A stretch of 64,000 bases of DNA, from the NCBI RefSeq assembly GCF_004000235.1, contig NZ_RCIO01000002.1:130179-194178 (forward strand). Direction: 5' to 3'. This document shows positions 53,587 through 63,352 of the stretch, piece by piece (position 1 is the stretch's first letter; every line of letters starts with the position of its first letter). Under the pieces are notes generated by a model that saw only the letters and a program-made list of their open reading frames with translations, made no database searches and had not been told where the DNA came from. A program made the position numbers and the translations under genes. The DNA comes from Mesorhizobium sp. Z1-4. GTDB taxonomy: Bacteria; Pseudomonadota; Alphaproteobacteria; Rhizobiales; Rhizobiaceae.

Positions 53587-54651
53587 ATGAACGTTTTCAC
53601 AGCAGCTCTCGCCATCATTGCCGGCCTGGTGCTCGTTCTTGCGGGAACGACACGTTTCGGCGTCTGGCTGATTGAGAAGCGCAATCCGCCAGTCGGTAGT
53701 TTCGTCACTGTGCGCGACACCCGCGTGCACCATGTGCATGTGCCTGCCGAAAACCCGACACTCCCGCCTGTGGTCTTCGTTCACGGTGCCAGCGCCAACC
53801 TGCTCGACCAGATGTTGCCGATCCGGAAAGAGCTGGAAGGAAAGGCGGAAATGCTCTTCTTCGACCGCCCGGGGCACGGGTGGTCGACGCGCGGGCCGGA
53901 CAACGCCACCCCTGACGCGCAGTCGCATACAATCGCTGCGCTGATGGACGCGTTGGGCATCGACAAGGCGATCATCGTCGGACATTCCTTTGGGGGTGGC
54001 ATTGCGGCTACCTTTGCGCTGGAGCATCCGGGCAGGACGCTGGGGCTGGTGTTCGTGGCCGCGGCGAGCCATCCCTGGCCGGGCGGCGGAACCTCCTGGT
54101 ATTACGATCTGACAGCGATGCCGGTGATCGGCCGCCTTTTCTCCGAAACGATTTCGTTGCCGGCGGGCTGGCTGCGGATGGCTGCTGCCACCGATTGTGT
54201 CTTCGCGCCCAATCCGGTTCCCGAGCGCTACAATCATGATGCGGCTATCGAGCTGGTGCTGCGCCCCTCTGCCTTCCGCGCCAACGCTGCCGATGTGAAA
54301 AGCCTGTTCCCGCACGTCAGCCAGGCGGCGCAGCGCTACGGCGAAATCGGCGTGCCCACGGTCGTAATCTCCGGCGACAGCGACACAGTGGTCTATGAAG
54401 AAATTCACTCGGTGGGGCTCGGACGCGATATCCCGGATGCCGAGCTGGTCTGGGTCGGAAATCTCGGCCACAAGCCGGACTGGATCGCGCCGGACCTCGT
54501 TGCCGCTGCGATCACGAAGGTGGCCGGTCAGGTGATCGATCTCAGAACCGCTGCGTTGGCTGTGGAAAGCCGGATTGCCGGACACGCGTTCGGGCCAATC
54601 GAGCGCTGTCACGACGAGAAGCCGCCGGTCGAGGCGGCATCGGGCGGCTGA
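53587..54651 (+). CDS. Alpha/beta-fold hydrolase
   Basis: This 354-residue protein has an N-terminal hydrophobic segment (AALAIIAGLVLVLAG) and an alpha/beta hydrolase core: VVFVHGASANLLDQM near the oxyanion hole, nucleophile Ser in GHSFGGGIAA, Asp in SGDSDTVV and His in GNLGHKPDW. The anchor suggests a membrane-bound enzyme. The substrate is unknown. It is just before the convergent pyruvate kinase gene. Confidence 0.85.
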   Translation: MNVFTAALAIIAGLVLVLAGTTRFGVWLIEKRNPPVGSFVTVRDTRVHHVHVPAENPTLPPVVFVHGASANLLDQMLPIRKELEGKAEMLFFDRPGHGWSTRGPDNATPDAQSHTIAALMDALGIDKAIIVGHSFGGGIAATFALEHPGRTLGLVFVAAASHPWPGGGTSWYYDLTAMPVIGRLFSETISLPAGWLRMAAATDCVFAPNPVPERYNHDAAIELVLRPSAFRANAADVKSLFPHVSQAAQRYGEIGVPTVVISGDSDTVVYEEIHSVGLGRDIPDAELVWVGNLGHKPDWIAPDLVAAAITKVAGQVIDLRTAALAVESRIAGHAFGPIERCHDEKPPVEAASGG

Positions 54652-54655
54652 AGCG

Positions 54656-56092
54656 TCAGGCGCTGCTCAACCCGTCTGAGCCGATAAAGGCGATGCGCAG
54701 CATGTTGGTAGCGCCTGGTGTTCTCAATGGAACGCCGGCGGTGATGATGACGCGGTCGCCCGGGCGGCCGAATTCTTCCTCATAGGCAATACGACATGCG
54801 CGATCGACCATGTCGTCGAGATCGACGGCGTCGGGCGAAATCACGCAGTGCGTGCCCCATACCAGCGACAGGCGGCGCGCGGTGTCCGGCACCGGCGAAA
54901 GCGCGATGATGGGCACGAGCGGACGCTCGCGCGCTGCGCGCAATCCCGTGGTGCCAGATGATGTGTATGTCACGATCGCGGACAGGTTCAGCGTTTCGGC
55001 AATCTGCCGCGCACCGGCCGAAATGACATCGGCGCCGGTTGCCTCGGGCTCGGAGCGCTGGGCGTGAATGATGCCGGGATAAAGCGGATCGCGCTCAACC
55101 TGTTCGGCGATTGCATTCATCATCTGTACGGCTTCGACCGGGTATTGCCCGGCGGCCGATTCCGCCGAGAGCATGATTGCGTCGGCACCCTCGAATACGG
55201 CAATCGAAACGTCGGATACCTCGGCGCGCGTCGGCACGGGCGCGCTGATCATCGATTCCAGCATCTGAGTTGCGATGACCACCGGCTTGCCGGCCTTGCG
55301 AGCGGCGCGGGTAATCTGCTTCTGGATGCCTGGGACCGATTCCAGCGGCATCTCGACGCCGAGGTCGCCGCGCGCCACCATCAGCGCGTCGGACAATTCG
55401 ATGATCTCTGCAAGCCGGGCTACAGCCTGCGGCTTCTCGATCTTGGAAAGGAGCAGTGCGCGGCCACGGGCGATCTTGCGCACTTCCGCCAGATCCTCCG
55501 GGCGCTGGATGAAGGACAGCGCTACCCAGTTGACGCCGGTTTCAAGCACCGCCTCAAGGTCGGAGCGGTCCTTGTCGGTCAGTGCACCGACCGGCAGGTC
55601 GGTGTCAGGCAGGCTGACGCCCTTGCGGTCGGAAATCCTGCGGCCGGTGACAACACGAGTGCGAATGCTCCTGCCATCGGTTTCCTCGCAGACGAGGTGC
55701 AGCCTGCCGTCGTCGACAAGCAGCCTGTGCCCGGCCTCTACCGAACTCAGGATTTCGGGATGCGGCAGGTGAACGCGCGTGGTGTCGCCGGGCGCGGGAT
55801 TGTCGTCGAATGTGAAGGTCTGCCCGGGCTCAAGCTCGACCGCACCTTCGGCAAAGGTGCCGACGCGCAGCTTGGGGCCCTGCAGGTCGGCCAGAATGCC
55901 AATAGGGCGCCCGACCTCCTTCTCGACGTTGCGGATGCGCGATACCAGGGTGCGCATCAGCTTGTGGTCGGCGTGGCTCATATTGATGCGGAAGACATCT
56001 GCGCCGGCTTCGAACAGTTCGCGGATTTTCGGCTCTTCCGAAGAAGCCGGCCCCAGCGTTGCGAGAATCTTGACCTTGCGGCTGCGCCTCAT
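54656..56092 (-). CDS. pyk: Pyruvate kinase
   Basis: This 478-residue enzyme makes pyruvate and ATP from phosphoenolpyruvate. It begins KVKILATLGPASSE and contains FRINMSHADH, ILADLQGPKLRVG, LLLSKIEKPQAV (catalytic Lys), VARGDLGVEMPLE and VVIATQMLESM. The four-base overlap with the following DUF1036 gene start indicates coupling. Confidence 0.97.
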   Translation of the reverse strand: MRRSRKVKILATLGPASSEEPKIRELFEAGADVFRINMSHADHKLMRTLVSRIRNVEKEVGRPIGILADLQGPKLRVGTFAEGAVELEPGQTFTFDDNPAPGDTTRVHLPHPEILSSVEAGHRLLVDDGRLHLVCEETDGRSIRTRVVTGRRISDRKGVSLPDTDLPVGALTDKDRSDLEAVLETGVNWVALSFIQRPEDLAEVRKIARGRALLLSKIEKPQAVARLAEIIELSDALMVARGDLGVEMPLESVPGIQKQITRAARKAGKPVVIATQMLESMISAPVPTRAEVSDVSIAVFEGADAIMLSAESAAGQYPVEAVQMMNAIAEQVERDPLYPGIIHAQRSEPEATGADVISAGARQIAETLNLSAIVTYTSSGTTGLRAARERPLVPIIALSPVPDTARRLSLVWGTHCVISPDAVDLDDMVDRACRIAYEEEFGRPGDRVIITAGVPLRTPGATNMLRIAFIGSDGLSSA

Positions 56093-56577
56093 TCCGTTCC
56101 TGCTCCAGCCAGGCCAGCTGCGCCGGTGCCTGCGGGCCCGTCTGTCAGCTGCACCATCCAGCTTGTCTGTTCGCCTGTATCATACTCTTCAAAGCCGGCG
56201 CGCTGGAAGCCGCGCGCGAAGCAGTCATTGACACCGGCTATCTTGAATTCGCGCTCGGCCACACACATGCTGATCGCCCCTTCCCAGCGGCCGCCACGTT
56301 CGGCGTCTTCCGCGTACAGATAATAATACCGCGAAGCCAGCGGCCCTTCGATGAGCGTCTTGCAGGTGGAGGCGTCGACGTGCCACCAGCCTTCGGTGAT
56401 CCAGCCAGTGCTCGCGCGGTAACCGATCGCAACGCCAACAAGTGCCTGCGTGGCGTTGCAGACACGGAAGTCGGCCCGTGCATTGTCCGTGTTCGCGATC
56501 AGCGCCGCGCCGGCAAGCAACGACAGGCAGGCCGCTCCGGCCAATCGGACCAGCACCGCCCTCAAGAACGGGACCAT
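56089..56577 (-). CDS. DUF1036 exported protein
   Basis: This 162-residue protein has a signal-like N-terminus (VLVRLAGAACLSLLAGAALIANTDNARA) and the DUF1036 core: DFRVCNATQALVGVAIGYR, WITEGWWHVDASTCKTL and CVAEREFKIAGVNDC, with four cysteines likely in disulphides. The start ATG at 56577 has AAGG seven bases upstream; ATG 56606 is an alternative. It precedes and overlaps pyk by four bases on the same strand. Function unknown. Confidence 0.8.
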   Translation of the reverse strand: MVPFLRAVLVRLAGAACLSLLAGAALIANTDNARADFRVCNATQALVGVAIGYRASTGWITEGWWHVDASTCKTLIEGPLASRYYYLYAEDAERGGRWEGAISMCVAEREFKIAGVNDCFARGFQRAGFEEYDTGEQTSWMVQLTDGPAGTGAAGLAGAGTE

Positions 56578-56777
56578 GCGCAAACCTTTGGAATTCGAAA
56601 CCTGCATTCGTGACGAATCCTTTTCTGCAAAGTACCGGAACATGTCAACGCGGCGCACCCCAAGCGGCCATGCCAATTCCCCTGTTGCGGCACAAGCTTG
56701 GCCAAACAACGGCATTGCGCGCAAGGCCCGATCATGGGAATGAAGCGCATTCCCCACGCCAAGAGTTGCCACGCCAA

Positions 56778-57584
56778 ATGGACGCGACTGCCGAATTTGC
56801 GCCCTTCGAAACGATTGCCGGCGATGCGTCGCTCGGTCTCGTGCTCGTGGCCGATCATGCAAAGCGGGCGCTGCCGGCGGAGTATGGCGATCTTGGGCTG
56901 CCGGCCAGTGAGTTCGACCGGCACATCGCCTATGATATCGGCGTCGAAGCTGTAACGCGCAGGCTTGCGGAGCTGACCGGCGCGCCGGCTGTGCTCGGCG
57001 GCTTCTCTCGGTTGCTGATCGACCCGAACCGTGGCGAGGACGACCCGACGCTGATCCGGCAGATCTATGACGGGACGATCGTTCCTCACAATTATCCGAT
57101 GTTGCCGGAAGAGCGCGAAAGGCGGCTTGAGCTCTACTACCGGCCCTATCATGCGGCCGTCGCGGCGCTTGTCGGACAAGTCGCCGAGGCTGCGCATTGC
57201 GCGCCGTTCGTATTTTCGATCCATTCTTTCACGCCACGCATGTTGAACCGGCAGCGGCCCTGGCAGGTCGGCGTGTTGTGGGACAGCGATCCGCGGGCGC
57301 CGAATGCGCTGCTCGACATGCTGGCAGCCGACGGTTCGCTTACGGTCGGGGACAACGAACCTTATGACGGGGCGCTGCGCGGTGACACCATGTTCCGCCA
57401 TTGCATCGTGCCGGGTATCGCGCATGCCCTGATCGAGATCAGGCAGGACCTGATCGCAGACGAAGCGGGTGCGGCGGAATGGGCCGAGCGGCTTGCGCCG
57501 ATGCTTGACGCCATCAACCGGCAGCCCGATATCCATGAGTACCGGCAATTTGGCTCGCGAACGGGGCCAGTGCCGCAGATTTGA
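56778..57584 (+). CDS. N-formylglutamate amidohydrolase-family protein
   Basis: This 268-residue protein has the pattern LVLVADHAKRALP near the start, DIGVEAVTRRLAEL, GGFSRLLIDPNR, SIHSFTP and the GTIVPHNYP segment seen in HutG-type N-formylglutamate deformylases. It starts at MDATAEFAPF; the preceding open frame lacks any support, and the Shine-Dalgarno sequence is poor. The real substrate is uncertain because no hut genes lie nearby. Confidence 0.8.
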   Translation: MDATAEFAPFETIAGDASLGLVLVADHAKRALPAEYGDLGLPASEFDRHIAYDIGVEAVTRRLAELTGAPAVLGGFSRLLIDPNRGEDDPTLIRQIYDGTIVPHNYPMLPEERERRLELYYRPYHAAVAALVGQVAEAAHCAPFVFSIHSFTPRMLNRQRPWQVGVLWDSDPRAPNALLDMLAADGSLTVGDNEPYDGALRGDTMFRHCIVPGIAHALIEIRQDLIADEAGAAEWAERLAPMLDAINRQPDIHEYRQFGSRTGPVPQI

Positions 57585-57596
57585 AGGGAGGCTCAA

Positions 57597-57905
57597 ATGG
57601 CCGAACTGACAAAAGAACAGCAGACCGAGCTGGAAGCCGCGGCATTCCGCAGGCTTGTCACGCATCTGCGCGAACGGACGGACGTTCAGAATATCGATCT
57701 GATGAATCTTGCCGGCTTTTGCCGCAACTGCCTGTCCAACTGGTACCGCGATGCCGCGGAAGAAAAGGGCATTGAACTCGACAAGGCGGAATCGCGTAAG
57801 ATCATCTACGGCATGCCCTACGAGGACTGGCGGGCGAAATACCAGACCGAGGCATCGGCGGAAAAGCAGGACGCATTCGAGCAAAACCGGCCAAAAGAAC
57901 ACTGA
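57597..57905 (+). CDS. DUF1244 protein
   Basis: This 102-residue protein has the DUF1244 core: NLAGFCRNCLSNWYRDAAEEKGIELDKAESRKIIYGMPYEDWRAKYQ. The Cys pair in FCRNC may bind metal. GGGAGG lies five bases before the ATG. It begins 12 bases after the amidohydrolase gene, so the two are co-transcribed. Function unknown. Confidence 0.88.
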   Translation: MAELTKEQQTELEAAAFRRLVTHLRERTDVQNIDLMNLAGFCRNCLSNWYRDAAEEKGIELDKAESRKIIYGMPYEDWRAKYQTEASAEKQDAFEQNRPKEH

Positions 57906-58013
57906 ATTGTAGAAGCTTTGCCCGCCGCCTTGACCGCGCCGGTTCGCTGCGGCAATCCGGGTGGCGAATTGGCCGCGTGATACACGTGGCAGGCACACAT
58001 TTCGGAGCATGAA

Positions 58014-58280
58014 GTGGCAGACGACGAGATCACCAACGAGACAGCGCAGACAGTTGCCGCCGGTCAGCTGCGGGCCTTCATCGAACGTATCGAGCGGCTC
58101 GAGGAAGACAAAAAGACCGTCTCGGACGACATCAAGGAAGTCTATGCCGAGCTCAAGGGCAATGGCTACGACACCAAGGCCGTTCGAACCCTTGTGCGGC
58201 TGCGTAAGAAGGACCAGGCGGAGCGGCAGGAGGAAGAGGCAATGCTCGACCTCTACAAGGCCGCACTGGGTATGGCCTGA
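58014..58280 (+). CDS. gapR: GapR/DUF2312 nucleoid-associated protein
   Basis: This 88-residue protein has the DUF2312 (UPF0335) helical pattern [51 protein letters not shown]. In Caulobacter this family is GapR, which binds AT-rich overtwisted DNA ahead of replication and transcription. GTG 58014 is the start: GGAG lies seven bases upstream and the nearby ATG is in another frame. It precedes an M20 gene by six bases. Confidence 0.92.
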   Translation: MADDEITNETAQTVAAGQLRAFIERIERLEEDKKTVSDDIKEVYAELKGNGYDTKAVRTLVRLRKKDQAERQEEEAMLDLYKAALGMA

Positions 58281-58286
58281 CGCCTC

Positions 58287-59456
58287 ATGCCGGTCCTTAA
58301 CCGAGCCGCGGAACTGCATGACGAGGTGGCCGGTTGGCGCCGGCATATTCATGCACATCCCGAACTCGGTTTCGATCTCCCCGGGACGGCGAATTTCGTC
58401 GCCGAAAGGCTGCGTGAATTCGGCTGCGATCAGGTTGAGACCGGCATCGGGCAATCGGGCATCGTCGCCGTCATCAAGGGCAATCGCGGCGATGGTCCCA
58501 CAATCGGCCTGAGGGCCGACATGGACGCGCTGCCGATCGTCGAAACAAGCGGTGCGGGGCACGCGTCAGGCACGCTGGGCATCATGCATGCCTGCGGCCA
58601 TGATGGACACACCGCCATGCTGCTGGGCGCCGCGAAATATCTCGCCGAAACCCGCAATTTCAGCGGGACCTGTGTACTGATCTTTCAGCCGGCCGAGGAG
58701 ATCGGCCAAGGCGCCAAGGCGATGATCGACGACGGCGTGCTCGACCGGTTTGGCATCGACCGGGTTTTCGGCATGCACAACATGCCGGGTCTCAAGGCAG
58801 GCAGCTTTGCCATCAAGCCCGCCGGGATCATGGGGTCGGTCTCGCGCTTCACGCTCAGGGTGATTGGTGTCGGCGGTCATGCGGCGCGGCCCAATGCGAC
58901 CGTCGATCCCATCGTGATCGCAAGCCAGATCATCACTGCGCTGCAGACGATTGTCGGGCGCAACACGGACCCGGTATCGTCCGTTGTCGTGTCGGTGACC
59001 AGCATGGCGGCCGGTACGGCGTTCAACATCATTCCCGAACAGGCGGAGATGCTCGGCACCGTGCGTACGCTGGAGGCCGCCCAGGTCGAGGAGACGCGTG
59101 CTGCAATCGAACGGATCGCGCAGGGTATCGCCGCGGCACATGGTGCGACCGTCGAGTTCGAGTTCGACAATCCTGCCACCGTGACGTTCAATCACGGCGC
59201 CGAAACCGACCTTGCGGCGAATGTCGCTGCCGACATTGCCGGCGAGGCCGGGACCGACCGCGACGCAAAGCCGGTTCTGGCGGGCGAGGATTTCTCGCAC
59301 ATGCTCAACGCCCGGCCCGGCGCCTTCATCTTCATCGGCAATGGCGAGAGCGCCGGCCTGCACCACCCCGCGTACGATTTCAACGATGCGATCATTCCGC
59401 AGGGGATCAGCTACTGGGTGCGGCTGACCGAGACGGCGCTGAAGCCGGCGACCTAG
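58287..59456 (+). CDS. M20-family metallo-aminoacylase/carboxypeptidase (hippurate hydrolase type)
   Basis: This 389-residue enzyme has ADMDALPI, the metal motif MHACGHDGHTAMLLGAAKYLAE, the catalytic Glu pair in PAEEIGQG, and the dimerisation region near 180-290. It resembles amidohydrolases that remove acyl groups from amino acids. It starts six bases after gapR and ends overlapping the convergent VWA gene by four bases. Confidence 0.92.
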   Translation: MPVLNRAAELHDEVAGWRRHIHAHPELGFDLPGTANFVAERLREFGCDQVETGIGQSGIVAVIKGNRGDGPTIGLRADMDALPIVETSGAGHASGTLGIMHACGHDGHTAMLLGAAKYLAETRNFSGTCVLIFQPAEEIGQGAKAMIDDGVLDRFGIDRVFGMHNMPGLKAGSFAIKPAGIMGSVSRFTLRVIGVGGHAARPNATVDPIVIASQIITALQTIVGRNTDPVSSVVVSVTSMAAGTAFNIIPEQAEMLGTVRTLEAAQVEETRAAIERIAQGIAAAHGATVEFEFDNPATVTFNHGAETDLAANVAADIAGEAGTDRDAKPVLAGEDFSHMLNARPGAFIFIGNGESAGLHHPAYDFNDAIIPQGISYWVRLTETALKPAT

Positions 59457-60643
59457 TGTTTCCTTGAAAGTTCCTTCGTCGCCCGTTCCAGACCGGACAG
59501 GGTGAGCGGGTACATGCGATTGGCAAAAAGCTCGCGGACCATCTGGATGGAGTGCGTGTAGCCCCAGTGCTTCTCGCGGACCGGGTTGATCCACACTGCA
59601 TTCGGCCAGTGCTCGAGCACCCGGTTCAGCCACACGGCCCCCGGCTCGGCGTTCCAGTGTTCCACCGAACCGCCGGGATAGGCGATCTCGTAGGGGCTCA
59701 TGGAGGCGTCGCCGACAAAGACCACCTTGTAGTCGGAACCGTATTTGTGAAGCACGTCGAGGGTGGGCGTGACTTCGGCATGGCGGCGGCGATTGTCCTT
59801 CCACAGCCCCTCGTAGAGGCAGTTGTGGAAGTAAAAATATTCGAGCTGCCGGAACTCGGCGCGGGCAGCCGAAAACAGCTCCTCGACAACGCGGATGTGG
59901 TCGTCCATCGAACCGCCGACATCGAAAAACATCAACAGCTTCACCGCGTTGCGGCGCTCGGGCCGGGTCTTGACGTGGAGATAGCCATGCTCGGCCGTGG
60001 CGTGGATGGTGCCCGGCAGGTCGAGTTCCTCGTCGGCGCCTTCGCGCACCCAGCGGCGGAGCCGCTTCAGCGCCACCTTGATGTTGCGGGTGCCGATTTC
60101 GACCTGGTCGTCGAAGTTCCTGAACTCGCGCTTGTCCCAGACCTTCACCGCGCGGCGATGGCGCGATTCATGCTGGCCGATGCGGATGCCTTCGGGATTG
60201 TAGCCATAGGCGCCGAACGGAGACGTGCCGGCGGTGCCGATCCATTTCGAGCCGCCCTGGTGACGGCCTTTCTGCTCTTCCAGCCGTTTCCGCAGCGTTT
60301 CCATCAGCTTTTCGAAACCGCCGAGAGATTCGACCAGCTTCTTTTCTTCCTCGGTCAGGTGTTTTTCTGCGAGCCGCCGCAGCCATTCCTCGGGCAGGTT
60401 CTCGACGTCGATGGCGGCTTCGCCGGAAACGGCCTCCAGGCCCTTGAAGACATGGCTGAACACCTGATCGAAACGGTCGATATGGCGCTCGTCCTTGACC
60501 AGAGTGGAGCGGGCGAGGAAGTAGAAACCCTCGACATCGTAGTCGACGAGCTGCGCGTCCATGCCTTCAAGCAAGGTCAGGTATTCGCGCAGCGAGACCG
60601 GCACCCTGGCAGCCTTGAGCTCGAGGAAGAAGGGAATGAACAT
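59453..60643 (-). CDS. VWA-domain (CoxE-like) protein
   Basis: This 396-residue protein has a helical N-terminal part and a VWA domain with the metal site DVGGS (MFFDVGGSMDDHIRVVEELF, near 240). RRWVREGADEELDLPGTIHATAEHG and FVGDASMSPYEI further mark the CoxE-like type, usually partnered with a MoxR AAA ATPase. No such ATPase is next to it here. The ATG at 60643 is the only reasonable start. Confidence 0.85.
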   Translation of the reverse strand: MFIPFFLELKAARVPVSLREYLTLLEGMDAQLVDYDVEGFYFLARSTLVKDERHIDRFDQVFSHVFKGLEAVSGEAAIDVENLPEEWLRRLAEKHLTEEEKKLVESLGGFEKLMETLRKRLEEQKGRHQGGSKWIGTAGTSPFGAYGYNPEGIRIGQHESRHRRAVKVWDKREFRNFDDQVEIGTRNIKVALKRLRRWVREGADEELDLPGTIHATAEHGYLHVKTRPERRNAVKLLMFFDVGGSMDDHIRVVEELFSAARAEFRQLEYFYFHNCLYEGLWKDNRRRHAEVTPTLDVLHKYGSDYKVVFVGDASMSPYEIAYPGGSVEHWNAEPGAVWLNRVLEHWPNAVWINPVREKHWGYTHSIQMVRELFANRMYPLTLSGLERATKELSRKH

Positions 60644-60684
60644 CAGAACCGGTTAGCACAGCCCGGCCACGCGGCGAAGCCTCT

Positions 60685-61563
60685 TTACCCCTGCTCCGGC
60701 GCGCCCTGCCTGCGATTGGAAGCCCAGACGAAAGCGGCCGCGGTGATATAGGCAATGACGCCGTAAAGGGCGGGCGGGATCGCCATTTCGGCATTGTTGA
60801 GCAGATATTCGCTGAGCGCCAGGGTGATGACGATCGCGGCATTGTGAATGCTGATGCTCATGGCCAGTGCCACGGCCTGCGGGCGGTCCACCCCGGCCAT
60901 GCGCGGCACGAGGTAACCGACGGCAAGCGTGGCCAGATTGAACAGAAGAACGATTGCGCCCAGCACCGGTGCCCAGACCAGCACAACCGACCACTGGCCG
61001 ACGATGGCGAAGACGACGACGGCGGCTAAAAACACCATGGCAAGCACCTTCACCGGCCGGTCGAGGCGCCGCGCAAGCGCAGGATAACGGCTGTTGATGA
61101 GCACACCGATCATGGCCGGCAGGATGGCGACGGCGAAGAACTGCAGGATCTGCATGACGCCGAGATAAACGGCGCCGCCCTCGCCATAGAACAGCAGCAT
61201 GGAGCCGTTGGAAAACAGCGGGATGGTGGCGATGGCAAGCAGCGTGGTCACCGCCGCGAAGGTGAGGCTGAGCGCGACATCGCCGCGAGCAAGGTGCGTG
61301 TAGATTGTCGCCGAGGTGCCGGCGGGGCTCGCGGCCAGGAGCATCATGCCCACCGCGGCCGCGGCGGAGAGGTTCATGGCCCACACCAGAGCCAGGCAGA
61401 CAACCGGCAGGATGAGGAGGTGGCAGGCAAGGCCGACAACGACAGGTTTCGGCCGCGACAGGAACTTGGTGAAATCCTCGAGCTTCAGCGATAGGCCAAG
61501 GCCCAGCATGATGATGATGAGTGCTACGGGAAGGCCGATGGTGAGGAGCGGGCTGGCTTGCAT
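60685..61563 (-). CDS. Bile acid:sodium symporter-family transporter
   Basis: This 292-residue protein has about nine membrane helices, LLAASPAGTSATIYTHLARGDVALSLTFAAVTTLLA near the substrate site, and SISIHNAAIVITLALSE near the end, as in BASS-family transporters. The substrate is unknown. ATG 61563 (MQASPLLTIG) is preferred to a TTG nine codons upstream. Confidence 0.85.
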   Translation of the reverse strand: MQASPLLTIGLPVALIIIMLGLGLSLKLEDFTKFLSRPKPVVVGLACHLLILPVVCLALVWAMNLSAAAAVGMMLLAASPAGTSATIYTHLARGDVALSLTFAAVTTLLAIATIPLFSNGSMLLFYGEGGAVYLGVMQILQFFAVAILPAMIGVLINSRYPALARRLDRPVKVLAMVFLAAVVVFAIVGQWSVVLVWAPVLGAIVLLFNLATLAVGYLVPRMAGVDRPQAVALAMSISIHNAAIVITLALSEYLLNNAEMAIPPALYGVIAYITAAAFVWASNRRQGAPEQG

Positions 61564-61633
61564 GGGATCACCGAATCGCTGCGCAGGCAACAGTATACCA
61601 CGCTACCTCAAGGCGCGGGATCGGCTCGATGCT

Positions 61634-62080
61634 TTATGCAAGGTTGTAACGAATGAAGCCGTGATGTCTGGCCACCCGGTCGTAAAGCCGGCGCGCGGTG
61701 GCGTTGTTGTTTTGCGTCATCCAGTAGACGTTGGTGATGCCGCGTTCGGCGGCTGCCCTGCCGACAGCAGAGATGAGGGCCGCGCCGACGCCCGAGCCGC
61801 GCGCCTCAGGCGCGGTGAACAGATCCTGCAGGTAGCAATTGTTGGCGACGGTCCATGTGGTGCGGTGGTCCATGTAATGCACCAGGCCGACCGGCTTGCC
61901 GTCGAGTAGTGCGATGAACCCGCGCGGCTCGTATTCGCCCGGCGTGAACAGCCGCTCCCAGGTGGAGGCGAAAACCTCCTCGGGCTTCTCGGTCTCGTAG
62001 AAGGTCAGATAGTCGGTCCACAATTCGTGCCAGGCGGCGTGATCGGCCTTTTCCAGCGGGCGGATGACGAGATCGGGCAT
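61634..62080 (-). CDS. GNAT-family N-acetyltransferase
   Basis: This 148-residue enzyme has the acetyl-CoA-binding motif APEARGSGVGAALISAV near 94-110 and ITNVYWMTQNNNATARRLYDRV. AAGGAG lies nine bases before the ATG at 62080; the longer open frame is not supported. The acceptor substrate is unknown. Confidence 0.88.
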   Translation of the reverse strand: MPDLVIRPLEKADHAAWHELWTDYLTFYETEKPEEVFASTWERLFTPGEYEPRGFIALLDGKPVGLVHYMDHRTTWTVANNCYLQDLFTAPEARGSGVGAALISAVGRAAAERGITNVYWMTQNNNATARRLYDRVARHHGFIRYNLA

Positions 62081-62279
62081 GGCGGGGGCTCCTTTCGGCC
62101 TTTTTTGTCGCTCACGCGCTATTCGTTGCTTGGCAACGGCGCTCCGCGCGGGCGCCGGATTTCCGGCGGCGGTCGCCGGCTTGTTGGCGGACAATCGGCA
62201 CCGTTAGGACGCATGGCACAACGACCATCTCTCCTTTTCTGTTGCACCACCGCTCTGCCCTGCCGGGTTCCGCCGCCGG

Positions 62280-63122
62280 TCACGAGGTGTCGGGGCAGGT
62301 GAGCGCGTCGAAGGCGAGTTCGTGGGCGTGGGCGAGGATCAGGTCGATCTCGCGGACGGGGCGCCCGCCTAAGGCGCGCGCCCGTGCGGCTGCGGCGTCG
62401 CGGGCGGAAGCGTCCCAGCCGGAGAGCCGGCCGCCGGGCGGCCGTCCGGCCCGCAGCGGCGAGTTGCGCCGGACCCGGCCGGCATTTCCGCTCCCCGCAT
62501 TGAGGTGTGCCTTCCAGCGGGCGAAGCGCCGCGCGTGGCCCGGCAGATCGTCGAGCACGGCGGCGAGGGCGGCAAGCCGCTGGCCAAGGCGCGCCGCGCT
62601 GACGGCATCGTCAGGCGCGGGCGGCGGCGGCGGGCGAAAAGGTTCGATGACGCCTGGCAGCATGATACGCGGGGCGGCGTATGGCGGCGTCATGCAGCGG
62701 CGCTGCCTTAGCGGATCGCGCAGCGGGTCGAGCAGGGGAAAGGTGAGAGTGCGCGGGGCGGATGCCGCGTGCTTTGTGCCGTTTGCCTTGCGGGGCAGGA
62801 CCGCACTCGTCCCGTTGGCAGATGGCACCGTGACGGCGATGCCGCGCGCGGCGGCAATGATCAGCCGCCGGGCGGCGGATTCGGCCGGGCGCAGAAGGCG
62901 CAGCACGGCGCACCAGAGATGGCGGGGGAGAGACGCCGGTATCGGGCGAAGCCCGAAATCCGTCATGCCGGTGGCATGACGGAAGGCGTCGAGCGGGCGG
63001 GAGCTGCCGGAGGCAGCGGGCCCCGCCCCGGGGATGCCAGCTTCGGCCAGCATGGCGAAGAGCGACAGGACGATGCGCCGCAGCGCCACCCGGTTCCGCT
63101 CGATCGCCGCACTGCCGTCCAT
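62280..63122 (-). CDS. Conserved hypothetical protein, Pro/Ala/Arg-rich
   Basis: This 280-residue protein matches no family I know. An AAAGGAGG ribosome site stands seven bases before the ATG, which supports it as real. It has a helical N-terminus (RIVLSLFAMLAEAG), a central proline run (RPPPPPAP), and a C-terminus rich in Ala and Arg ending HELAFDALTCPDTS. The region is extremely GC-rich, so some apparent composition bias comes from base content. Confidence 0.6.
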   Translation of the reverse strand: MDGSAAIERNRVALRRIVLSLFAMLAEAGIPGAGPAASGSSRPLDAFRHATGMTDFGLRPIPASLPRHLWCAVLRLLRPAESAARRLIIAAARGIAVTVPSANGTSAVLPRKANGTKHAASAPRTLTFPLLDPLRDPLRQRRCMTPPYAAPRIMLPGVIEPFRPPPPPAPDDAVSAARLGQRLAALAAVLDDLPGHARRFARWKAHLNAGSGNAGRVRRNSPLRAGRPPGGRLSGWDASARDAAAARARALGGRPVREIDLILAHAHELAFDALTCPDTS

Positions 63123-63249
63123 CTGCCGCCTCCTTTCGTGGCGGGAGGATTATCGCGAAGGTGGCGAGGGGCGGGGATAAGTCGGTGGGAGAAAAAGCGC
63201 AGAGGGTTGGGGAGTGGAGGTGTGGGCGGTTTGTCCACGTGGCAGACCA

Positions 63250-63328
63250 CCCCCTCTCTTGCAAATTCCAAGGACTTGGCATTGCCAAGCCCAGGAATTT
63301 GCTTTCTCCCCCGTCAAGGGGGAGATAG
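63250..63328 (+). repeat. Dispersed hairpin repeat, copy A
   Basis: This 79-base element begins CCCCCTCTCTTG and ends TTTCTCCCCCG...CAAGGGGGAGATAG. Its middle is a hairpin: GCAAATTCC pairs with GGAATTTGC, with ACTTGGC/GCCAAG inside. Copies B and C share the ends and the fold, but not the middle sequence. Confidence 0.8.
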
Positions 63329-63352
63329 AGGAGCGCGGCATCGCCGTTGCGG

